DNA of 23,375 nucleotides. Source: an uncultured Flavobacteriales bacterium (GTDB lineage Bacteria > Bacteroidota > Bacteroidia > Flavobacteriales > Flavobacteriaceae). Positions 1 through 6,630 of the stretch are shown piece after piece (position 1 is the stretch's first letter; the number at the start of each line of letters is the position of its first letter). A program made the translations under genes and the position numbers. The notes below the pieces were generated by a model. That model was given only the letters and a program-made list of their open reading frames with translations, was not told the DNA's origin and made no database searches. The stretch spans positions 1 to 23,375 of the forward strand of contig CAJVXR010000015.1 of the NCBI GenBank assembly GCA_913009535.1, written 5' to 3'.

Positions 1-579
1 GCTGTAAATTCAGAAGGATTCTATGCATCGTTTAGTTCTCAAGGTAGTGATATACAGTCTGTTATTAAACCTGATGTTGTAGCTCAAGGTTACCAAAGTA
101 AGGTTATAAATATTACAGATGAAATTGTTAATAGTAGTGGTACATCATTTAGCTCTCCAATTCTTGCTGGTGCCATAGCCTGTTTTGTTCAAGCTTTTCC
201 ACGTTTAAATGTTGATGAAATAATGGATTTAGTTAGAGAATCGTCCTCTCAATTTAATAATCCTGATTATTACTTAGGACATGGAATTCCTAACTTTTCA
301 AAAGCCCATAGTCTAGCTTTAGAGCTATCTTTAAATGATTTTTTAATCTTTCCAATTCCAACTACAGATAATTTGAATATAATCTCTAAATGGGGTGTTG
401 AAAACTACCAATTAGATATTTTGGACTTAAATGGTAGATTATTGTATTCTAAATACTTAACTAATCCACGAGAATCTATAAATATTAATGAGTTTTCTGA
501 TGGAATATATTTGTTAAATTTTTCTTATCAAATTGATGGTAAAAATAAATCTTTTGTAAAAAAAATAATTAAAAAATAA
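1..579 (+). CDS. Subtilisin-like serine protease (S8) with T9SS sorting domain, 3' part
   Basis: This is an open reading frame entering from the left edge and encoding the last 192 residues of a secreted subtilase. The catalytic serine block is visible at residues 46-53 of the fragment (SGTSFSSP, Ser codon 145-147), preceded by the family-typical FSSQG and KPDVVAQG segments. The Asp and His of the triad lie outside the window. The last ~80 residues look like a Bacteroidota type A C-terminal sorting domain: FPIPTTDNLNI near the start, a central LDLNGRLL, then DGIYLL, ending in a basic KKIIKK tail. Known family role: export across the outer membrane by the T9SS and cell-surface anchoring or release. 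The substrate is unknown. Its stop codon is 25 nt before mazG, so the two may be cotranscribed. Confidence 0.88.
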   Translation, partial: AVNSEGFYASFSSQGSDIQSVIKPDVVAQGYQSKVINITDEIVNSSGTSFSSPILAGAIACFVQAFPRLNVDEIMDLVRESSSQFNNPDYYLGHGIPNFSKAHSLALELSLNDFLIFPIPTTDNLNIISKWGVENYQLDILDLNGRLLYSKYLTNPRESININEFSDGIYLLNFSYQIDGKNKSFVKKIIKK

Positions 580-604
580 ATCAGTAATAAATAAAATTTA
601 AAAA

Positions 605-1357
605 ATGGAGTCTTTTAATAGATTATTAAATATAATGGATCGTTTAAGAAACGAATGTCCATGGGATAAGGAACAAACAATTGAATCTCTTAGACATTTA
701 ACGATCGAAGAGACTTATGAATTGTCAGAGGCTATTTTAGATAATGATATTAATGAAATAAAAAATGAGTTAGGAGATTTACTCTTACATATAATATTTT
801 ATTCAAAAATCGCTAGTGAAACTGATGATTTTGATATAAATGATGTGATTAACTCTATTTGTGATAAGTTAATCAATAGACATCCACATATTTATACAAA
901 CCTAAAGTTAAGTACTATTAATGAGGTTAAACAAAACTGGGAGTTAATAAAAAAGAAAGAAGGGTCTAAAGGAACCTTAAGTGGAGTTCCTAAGGGCTTA
1001 CCTTCATTAATTAAAGCTATGAGAATCCAAGAGAAGGCTTCTGGAATCGGTTTTAAATGGGATGACAAAAGTGATGCCCTAGATAAGGTTGTTGAAGAAA
1101 TTAAAGAATTCAAAATAGAATTAAAGAATTCTGACAACGAAAAAATGGAAAATGAATTTGGTGATATATTATTCTCTTTGATTAATTATGCGAGTTATAA
1201 CAATATTAACTCTGCAAAAGCTCTTGAGAAAACCAATAAAAAGTTTATCCATCGATTTAATTATTTAGAAGATATTTCGAGTAAATTAAATAAACCTATT
1301 TCTGAAATGAGCTCAAATGAAGTTATTAAATACTGGAATCAAGCAAAGTCTATTTAA
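605..1357 (+). CDS. mazG: MazG, nucleoside triphosphate pyrophosphohydrolase
   Basis: A 250-residue tandem MazG protein, close in length to E. coli MazG. It hydrolyses (d)NTPs to NMP and pyrophosphate, as a house-cleaning enzyme. The N-terminal signature CPWDKEQT is at residues 18-25. The first metal-binding module has E35, E36, E39 and ELGD at 55-58. The second module repeats EE-x-x-E near residues 163-167 and has EFGD about 20 residues later. The module layout matches active two-domain MazG. The start is ATG at 605; no Shine-Dalgarno is seen, as usual in this phylum. The 3' end overlaps the convergent aroE by 8 bp. No mazEF toxin genes are next to it. In E. coli MazG lowers ppGpp; whether that holds here is not shown. 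Confidence 0.95.
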   Translation: MESFNRLLNIMDRLRNECPWDKEQTIESLRHLTIEETYELSEAILDNDINEIKNELGDLLLHIIFYSKIASETDDFDINDVINSICDKLINRHPHIYTNLKLSTINEVKQNWELIKKKEGSKGTLSGVPKGLPSLIKAMRIQEKASGIGFKWDDKSDALDKVVEEIKEFKIELKNSDNEKMENEFGDILFSLINYASYNNINSAKALEKTNKKFIHRFNYLEDISSKLNKPISEMSSNEVIKYWNQAKSI

Positions 1358-2102
1358 TTTCTGTATTCCAAATTTTCCAGGATTCTTTTGCCTGATTTTT
1401 AAGCATTTGATAGCCATTAATAATTCTAGCTCCCTTCTCCTCACTTTGCTTAAGTAACTCAGATTTTACTGGGTTATATATTAAGTCATAAACTATATGC
1501 TTATTTGTAATTAAGCTAATTGGAATGTTAGGGATTTCTGTAATCTTTGGAAAAGTTCCAATAGGTGAACAATTAATAATTAGATTATATTTATCAATTA
1601 TTTTTTTATCTAATTCATTATATAGTATATGATTTTTGTTGCTTGTAAATCTAGAAACAAACAAGTACTCCACATTTAATAGCTTTAACGCATACGCTAT
1701 TGCTTTTGATGCTCCACCAGTTCCTAAAATCAATGCTTTAGTGTTTTGTGAAATCTCCTTTTTTATTGAATTATAAAATCCTAAATAATCAGTATTATAA
1801 CCACTTAGAACTCCATGATTAAAACTTATTGTATTCACAGCGCCAATTTCTTTTGCTATAGGGCTTATAAAATCTAAATAATTAATAATTTTCTCCTTAT
1901 AAGGGATAGTCACGTTTAAACCGCTAATATCATTATCATTTATAATTTTTTTTAAATCTTTAATTTCGTTAATATCAAAATTAATATATGTGCAGTCGAG
2001 CTTTTCTTTTTTAAACTTTTTTGTAAAAAATTCTTTAGAAAAAGAATAATCTATGTTCTTACCTATTAACCCATATAATTTATTATTTTTCAGACCTTTC
2101 AT
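1350..2102 (-). CDS. aroE: Shikimate dehydrogenase
   Basis: A 250-residue NADP-dependent shikimate dehydrogenase, reducing 3-dehydroshikimate to shikimate in the chorismate pathway. The N-terminal substrate-binding serines are S20 and S22 (in DYSFSKEFF). The catalytic lysine is K69 in GLNVTIPYKEK, and its partner D105 is in GYNTDYLGF. The glycine-rich nucleotide loop GTGGAS is at 127-132, followed by CSPIGTFP and the C-terminal GYQMLKNQA containing the shikimate-contacting Gln. All key residues are present, so it should be active. It is slightly short against E. coli AroE (272 aa), which is common in Bacteroidota. Its ATG lies 20 bp inside the upstream DUF368 gene, suggesting translational coupling, and its 3' end overlaps convergent mazG. 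Confidence 0.95.
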   Translation of the reverse strand: MKGLKNNKLYGLIGKNIDYSFSKEFFTKKFKKEKLDCTYINFDINEIKDLKKIINDNDISGLNVTIPYKEKIINYLDFISPIAKEIGAVNTISFNHGVLSGYNTDYLGFYNSIKKEISQNTKALILGTGGASKAIAYALKLLNVEYLFVSRFTSNKNHILYNELDKKIIDKYNLIINCSPIGTFPKITEIPNIPISLITNKHIVYDLIYNPVKSELLKQSEEKGARIINGYQMLKNQAKESWKIWNTEIK

Positions 2103-3045
2103 ACCTACTTAATGCTAAGACTATAAAAATACCAATAAATATATATAAAATTGCAATAAATAAACTCGTGTTTATTTCTGGCAAATATCGGTTTATATCC
2201 ATGCTATTTGGATCTGTATTTTTCCAAGGCCACAAAACTCCCAATGATCCAATGATAAATCCAAATATTAGTGATTGAATACTAGTATTGAATTTTTTAA
2301 GTAATAATGACATTAATTTTGAAAAAACTAATAAACCTGTTATAGATCCTAATGTAAATACTGTTATTATCTTTAATCTACTAATTATGTATACATCTTT
2401 TAAGAATTCAAAATCTCCAGCTAATATGAAAAAGATACAGTCATATAAAACATTAACACTATCAACTAAAAGTAGCACATAATTACCTAGTATTATTAAC
2501 AAGAATGATCCAGATAGACCCGGAATTACCATTCCACAGACACTTAGAATACCACAAATAAAAACAAACAATAAATCATCATTTTCGCTCATTGGATTTG
2601 CGTAGCTAATAATTAAGCCTATCACAATACCAAAAATTATCATAGAAATAGAATTTAAATTCCATTTATTTATCTTCTGTTTTAAGTGTATTATTGTTCC
2701 AATCACCAGTCCGAAGAACATACTCCAAACTGAAAGTTCATATTTTTCTAATAATAAATCTAATAATTTTGATGTTGAAAAATAACTTATTACAATTCCT
2801 AAACTTAGATATATTAATAAAGTTATATTAGATTTTTTAAAAGCATCCTTAAATTTAAGTTTTATTAAGCTGTTTAAATTTATATTTTTAATAGAATCTA
2901 TTAGTTCGTCATAAAAGTTTAATGCTAAAGCTATTACTCCACCAGAAATACCAGGAATTTTATTAGCTGTCCCCATAATTATTCCATTAAGAATTATTAC
3001 AAGTCTATTTTTTTTATTATTATATTTTTTGAATATTTTTCCCAC
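2083..3045 (-). CDS. DUF368 membrane protein, second copy (PopT-type undecaprenyl-phosphate translocase family)
   Basis: A 320-residue polytopic membrane protein of the DUF368 family. Two PG-[IL]-SG motifs are visible, at residues 31-35 (IPGISGG) and 175-179 (IPGLSGS), each leading into a hydrophobic helix. This fits the internal pseudo-repeat seen in the family. A GSLGVLWPWKNT motif lies near the C-terminus. Known: DUF368 proteins (PopT) have been shown in other bacteria to recycle undecaprenyl phosphate across the inner membrane, in parallel with DedA-family UptA. The same role here is inferred. Translation appears to begin at GTG (3043-3045), 26 bp inside the preceding DUF368 gene; the next in-frame Met is residue 24, too far into the first helix. 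aroE overlaps its end by 20 bp. See the findings for the A10 tract upstream of its start. Confidence 0.9.
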   Translation of the reverse strand: MGKIFKKYNNKKNRLVIILNGIIMGTANKIPGISGGVIALALNFYDELIDSIKNINLNSLIKLKFKDAFKKSNITLLIYLSLGIVISYFSTSKLLDLLLEKYELSVWSMFFGLVIGTIIHLKQKINKWNLNSISMIIFGIVIGLIISYANPMSENDDLLFVFICGILSVCGMVIPGLSGSFLLIILGNYVLLLVDSVNVLYDCIFFILAGDFEFLKDVYIISRLKIITVFTLGSITGLLVFSKLMSLLLKKFNTSIQSLIFGFIIGSLGVLWPWKNTDPNSMDINRYLPEINTSLFIAILYIFIGIFIVLALSRYERSEK

Positions 3046-3925
3046 TATTTTTTTTTTCTATTAAGATAATTAAGAAAAATCCGACTATAAATAATAGGAT
3101 CGACTCAATAAGATAGTTCTCTTTAGGGAAAGATAAAGGAGATACATTTATTTCGTTTAATTTCCATGGCCACAGTTTATGGATTGACCCAATAATTAAT
3201 CCAGTCATTAGTACTAATATTTTATTCGGATATTTTTCATAACCCCACTTAACCACTTTGCTAAAAGTTAGTAAACCTAGAACTACTCCTTTGCCAAAGA
3301 CTAAGATCTTAAATAATTCAAAATTTATTAATGCCTCACTCATAGTTTTATACAAACCTAGAATAACTAATATATATGATCCAGATATTCCTGGAAGAAT
3401 CATTGCACAACTAGCTATGAAACCAGCAAAAAATATAAAAATTATATTTTCATTCAATCCATTTAGTTGTGGTAAGCTGGTCAACAAATAAGAAACAACT
3501 CCAGAAACTAACACAAGTCTCCAAGATTGAATTGCTTTTTTATCAAAATTGAAAATATCAGTTGGTTTTAAAATTACATGTATACTAGCACTAACCAAAC
3601 CTAAAAAAAATGACCAAATCAAGATTGGATAATTATCAATTAAAAAACTGGCTAAATTCATAAAAACAATTAAGCTAGATATTACTCCGGAAAATAATAT
3701 TATCAAAAATGTTCCATTTAACTCCTTCCAAAATACTCTTATACCATTTTGTTTTAAGCATAAAAATAATGAGTAATTAATATTACCTATACTGTTTATT
3801 AATTCTTCATAAATACCAAGTATTAAAGCCATAGTACCACCTGATATTCCGGGGAACGCATCCGCAATTCCCATTGCTATTCCTTTAGTATATAATTTAA
3901 TATTTTTGATAATATTATTTTTCAT
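3020..3925 (-). CDS. DUF368 membrane protein, first copy (PopT-type undecaprenyl-phosphate translocase family)
   Basis: A 301-residue polytopic inner-membrane protein paralogous to the gene immediately downstream. The family motifs are FPGISGG at residues 24-30 and LPGISGS at 177-183, followed by GSIHKLWPWK near residue 245. The N-terminal IAMGIADAFPG segment is characteristic of DUF368. The family role is return of the lipid carrier undecaprenyl phosphate to the cytoplasmic face for peptidoglycan, O-antigen and other envelope glycans (known for PopT); applied here by homology. Start is ATG at 3925, 17 nt after the TPR gene stop. It shares roughly the same architecture as the second copy but is clearly diverged, so the pair is not a recent duplication. 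A run of ten A residues lies in its last codons (minus strand, 3057-3048). Confidence 0.91.
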   Translation of the reverse strand: MKNNIIKNIKLYTKGIAMGIADAFPGISGGTMALILGIYEELINSIGNINYSLFLCLKQNGIRVFWKELNGTFLIILFSGVISSLIVFMNLASFLIDNYPILIWSFFLGLVSASIHVILKPTDIFNFDKKAIQSWRLVLVSGVVSYLLTSLPQLNGLNENIIFIFFAGFIASCAMILPGISGSYILVILGLYKTMSEALINFELFKILVFGKGVVLGLLTFSKVVKWGYEKYPNKILVLMTGLIIGSIHKLWPWKLNEINVSPLSFPKENYLIESILLFIVGFFLIILIEKKNSGKNIQKI

Positions 3926-3942
3926 TTTTTTTGTCTAAAAAT

Positions 3943-5325
3943 CTAGTTTAATAAATTCTGCACATATTTATAATTTGCCACTTTGTTAAACAACTCTTTA
4001 AAGATGTATTTATTTTTATTATTTATTGATAACGCTTTTTTTAACTCAAGAATCCCTTCCTCTTGTTTATTTTGTAAAAAATAAATTCCAGATAGTCTAA
4101 ACGAAATTATAGATTTATCTTCTATGATCTCATAGCATTCATCTAATATATCAATCGCATAATTATATTCTCCTAATTTAATTAACATATCAGTTTTGCC
4201 TATCCATATACTTTCATCTGCTACTCCTAGCTCAATAATTTTTTGAAATCCTATATCGGCTTCCTCATATAAACTTAACCCAATATTGATTTTCGCATAG
4301 AGTTTCCAATACTCTTCTTTCTCAGCGTTAATATCTATAGCTTTATTTATATTTAGTAAAGCATTATGGTAATCTTGATTTTTGTAATAAGTGTTTGACA
4401 ACAAATACCAAGCTTTGTTCATTTGTGGGTCAACTTCGATACAATCATTAAAATTTTCAATTGCTTTTTTAAAGTCTCCTAATTTCTCGTAACAAACACC
4501 TATTCTTAGTATCGGGTAACATGATTCGTCTTTTAGAGCTATAATTAACTTGTAATTTTCAATTGCTTCTTTATAATTATTTAGTTTTTCTAAAACTCTT
4601 CCTTTCTCTATATATGCTCCTATAAAGTACTCATCCGAAATAATTGCAAAATCAAATGCCGAAATTGCTTTTTTATAACTTTTATAAAATAAATATTGTT
4701 TTCCCAGCTGATGCCATGCTACTTCACAATAAGGGTAGTTGTCTAAATAATTATTTAGATACTCAATAGCATTCTCATTTTGCTCTAATATCTCAAAACA
4801 GTAAACAATATTATATAACGCACTATAATCTGATTCATCATATTTTAAGCAGCTAATAAAATTTATTTTTGCATTTTCAAAATCCTCCATAAACAAGTAT
4901 TCTATACCTATAAGAGAATAAACTTCTGCATTATCTGTGCTGAATTTTAATATTTTGTTCAAACAAATGATAGCTTTTTGATGAAGTTTTCTTTTTGAAT
5001 AAATATTAGCTTTTTGAATATAAATTTCTTCGTTAGAAGGTTCAGAAAAAATCAATTCATCAAGTAGTCGTTCTGCTTTTTCTAATTTATTTTCGAAAAT
5101 TAAAATTTCTATTTTAAATAAAGTTAAATTAGTAGAAGCTGGATGTTGTTCTAATGCTAATTTTATTGCTTTTTTAGCTAAATTTATCTTTCCATTCTCT
5201 AAGTAGTAGGAGATAATATTTTCAAATTCATTTGAATCGAAAAATAGAATTCTATTTGTCTTTAACATTTTTTCAAACCTAGTTAGAGAAGGGTTTGTGT
5301 CACTTTCGAATTCCTCAAATTCCAT
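3943..5325 (-). CDS. Tetratricopeptide repeat protein
   Basis: A TPR-repeat protein of about 460 residues with no signal peptide or membrane segment, so probably cytoplasmic. Helical 34-residue repeats run through nearly its whole length, with recognisable units such as GKINLAKKAIKLALEQHP, EVAWHQLGKQYLFYKSYKKA and AWYLLSNTYYKNQDYHNALL. The N-terminus is acidic (MEFEEFESD). I chose the ATG at 5323-5325; the frame extends upstream only to a TTG at 5334. Neighbours are the DUF368 pair and aroE downstream, with 17 nt to the first DUF368 gene. The function is not known to me; TPR scaffolds mediate protein-protein contacts. A TAnnTTTG box 25 nt upstream and a terminator-like hairpin after the aminotransferase gene suggest a transcription unit starting here. 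Confidence 0.88.
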   Translation of the reverse strand: MEFEEFESDTNPSLTRFEKMLKTNRILFFDSNEFENIISYYLENGKINLAKKAIKLALEQHPASTNLTLFKIEILIFENKLEKAERLLDELIFSEPSNEEIYIQKANIYSKRKLHQKAIICLNKILKFSTDNAEVYSLIGIEYLFMEDFENAKINFISCLKYDESDYSALYNIVYCFEILEQNENAIEYLNNYLDNYPYCEVAWHQLGKQYLFYKSYKKAISAFDFAIISDEYFIGAYIEKGRVLEKLNNYKEAIENYKLIIALKDESCYPILRIGVCYEKLGDFKKAIENFNDCIEVDPQMNKAWYLLSNTYYKNQDYHNALLNINKAIDINAEKEEYWKLYAKINIGLSLYEEADIGFQKIIELGVADESIWIGKTDMLIKLGEYNYAIDILDECYEIIEDKSIISFRLSGIYFLQNKQEEGILELKKALSINNKNKYIFKELFNKVANYKYVQNLLN

Positions 5326-5349
5326 ATAAATCAAATTAGCTTATTAATT

Positions 5350-5357
5350 CAAAATTA
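5350..5357 (-). promoter_or_regulatory. Candidate Bacteroidota -7 box for the TPR-DUF368-DUF368-aroE unit
   Basis: On the minus strand this reads TAATTTTG, an exact match to the TAnnTTTG -7 consensus of Bacteroidota promoters. It sits 24 nt before the TPR start codon and downstream of a terminator-like hairpin. I see no convincing TTG at the expected -33 position, so the assignment is tentative. Matches to this short motif are frequent in AT-rich DNA. Confidence 0.4.
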
Positions 5358-5385
5358 ATACTCTATTTCTTGAATTCAGTATTTT

Positions 5386-5412
5386 AAAAATTAGTTTTTT
5401 AACAAACTAATT
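5386..5412 (-). terminator. Weak intrinsic terminator at the end of the aminotransferase gene
   Basis: Minus-strand reading shows a 9-bp perfect inverted repeat (AATTAGTTT / AAACTAATT, arms 5412-5404 and 5397-5389) with a 6-nt loop. It includes the aminotransferase stop codon and runs into a short T tract (TTTTT, partly in the stem). The stem is AT-rich and so only moderately stable. It could reduce read-through into the TPR gene. Confidence 0.45.
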
Positions 5413-6630
5413 AACATCTTTATTTATCTCATCTAATAGATTAATAATTACATCACAACCTATTAATATTTCTTTTTCAGAAATTGTCAAGGGGGGAGTG
5501 ATTCTGACAGCCTTTTTTTCTATTAATAACCAAAAAAGTAATAACCCTTTTCTCTTTGCTCTTAACACTAATTTGTCTGCAATAGTTGAGTTTTTTAGTA
5601 TAATTGCCAGCATTAAACCTTTACCTCTTATCTCTGTAATCAATTCATGCTTTAAGATATTTCTAATAACCCTTTCTTTTTTAAGAGTTTCTTTCATTAA
5701 ACTTGAACTAGTGATAATTTTTAATGTTTCTAATGCAGAGGCAGCTATAACTGGATTTCCTCCAAATGTTGTGATATGTCCTAATTTAGGGTTGTCACTA
5801 ATAGTATTCATAATTTCTTTTGAGCTAATAAATGCACCAATTGGCATTCCTCCTCCGAGACCTTTTCCACTAACAACTATGTCTGGCTTACATTTATAAT
5901 TTTCAAATCCAAATAATTTACCAGTACGCCCTATTCCTGGCTGTATTTCGTCTAATATTAGTAGTGCTCCTACTTCTTTACACCTTTCACTAACTAGTTT
6001 TAGATAATTATTTTTTGGTTCTATAAAACCTGCTGCACCCTGTATAGTTTCTAAGATCACACCAGCTGTTTTGTGGGTAATTTTACTAATATCATTTATG
6101 TCATTAAAGTTAATGAAATTCACTTCAGGGATTAGTGGTTCGAAAGGTTTTCTGTTTTCTTTTAAGCCCATTAAAGTAAGAGAGCCTAATGTACTTCCAT
6201 GATAAGCATTATTAGCTCCAATAATCTCTTTTTTTCCAGTAAATTTTCTTGCTAATTTTATAGCCCCTTCGATAGCTTCAGTTCCAGAGTTAGTTAGATA
6301 AGTTGAAGATAATTCTTTAGGTAAATTTTTAGACAACAGTTTCGTTAAATCTACTGCTGGTTTTAGAATAAATTCTCCGTATACCATTACATGAAGATAT
6401 TTATCTAATTGATTTTTTATTGCTTTAATTACCCTGGGGTGACAATGGCCTACACTACATGCAGAAACGCCTGCAATAAAATCTAAATATTTGTTATCAT
6501 CTGTGTCGTATATATATGATCCTTCCGCTCTTTTTATTTCTATTTCTAAGGGATAGGGGGTTACTTGAGCTTGGTATTTATGAAAATCTTTTTTAATTTT
6601 CTCTTTCTTTAATTTTGTTAAAAAGTTCAT
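5407..6630 (-). CDS. Class III PLP-dependent aminotransferase (acetylornithine/ornithine-type)
   Basis: A ~407-residue class III (omega) aminotransferase. Counted from the upstream ATG at 6651, the motifs are NSGTEA at 121-126 (PLP phosphate contact), YHGSTLG from 150, DEIQPGIGRTG at 234-244 (the Asp contacts the pyridine nitrogen) and the PLP-binding lysine K263 in VSGKGLGGG. These define an intact active site. The nearest well-known relatives are acetylornithine and 4-aminobutyrate aminotransferases, but the physiological substrate cannot be read from sequence and no arginine-pathway genes are adjacent. Two ATGs are possible, 6651 and 6630; homologues I recall begin close to the KDFHKYQAQ segment, so the later one is preferred. 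Either start lies inside the upstream OstA-like gene (overlap 38 or 59 bp), implying coupled translation. Confidence 0.9.
   Translation of the reverse strand: MNFLTKLKKEKIKKDFHKYQAQVTPYPLEIEIKRAEGSYIYDTDDNKYLDFIAGVSACSVGHCHPRVIKAIKNQLDKYLHVMVYGEFILKPAVDLTKLLSKNLPKELSSTYLTNSGTEAIEGAIKLARKFTGKKEIIGANNAYHGSTLGSLTLMGLKENRKPFEPLIPEVNFINFNDINDISKITHKTAGVILETIQGAAGFIEPKNNYLKLVSERCKEVGALLILDEIQPGIGRTGKLFGFENYKCKPDIVVSGKGLGGGMPIGAFISSKEIMNTISDNPKLGHITTFGGNPVIAASALETLKIITSSSLMKETLKKERVIRNILKHELITEIRGKGLMLAIILKNSTIADKLVLRAKRKGLLLFWLLIEKKAVRITPPLTISEKEILIGCDVIINLLDEINKDVN

Noticed and set aside
605..1357. MazG as part of a toxin-antitoxin module
   Set aside because: No mazE or mazF-like gene is beside it; the neighbours are a T9SS protease and aroE.
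3020..3045. The two DUF368 reading frames as one gene broken by a frameshift
   Set aside because: Each copy alone has the length and both PGxSG motifs of a complete family member, so two genes is the simpler reading; the homopolymer is reported as a separate observation.
5498..5899. Plus-strand open frame of 133 codons opposite the aminotransferase
   Set aside because: The minus-strand gene has an intact class III active site across the same region; the plus-strand frame has no recognisable domain and looks like a shadow.
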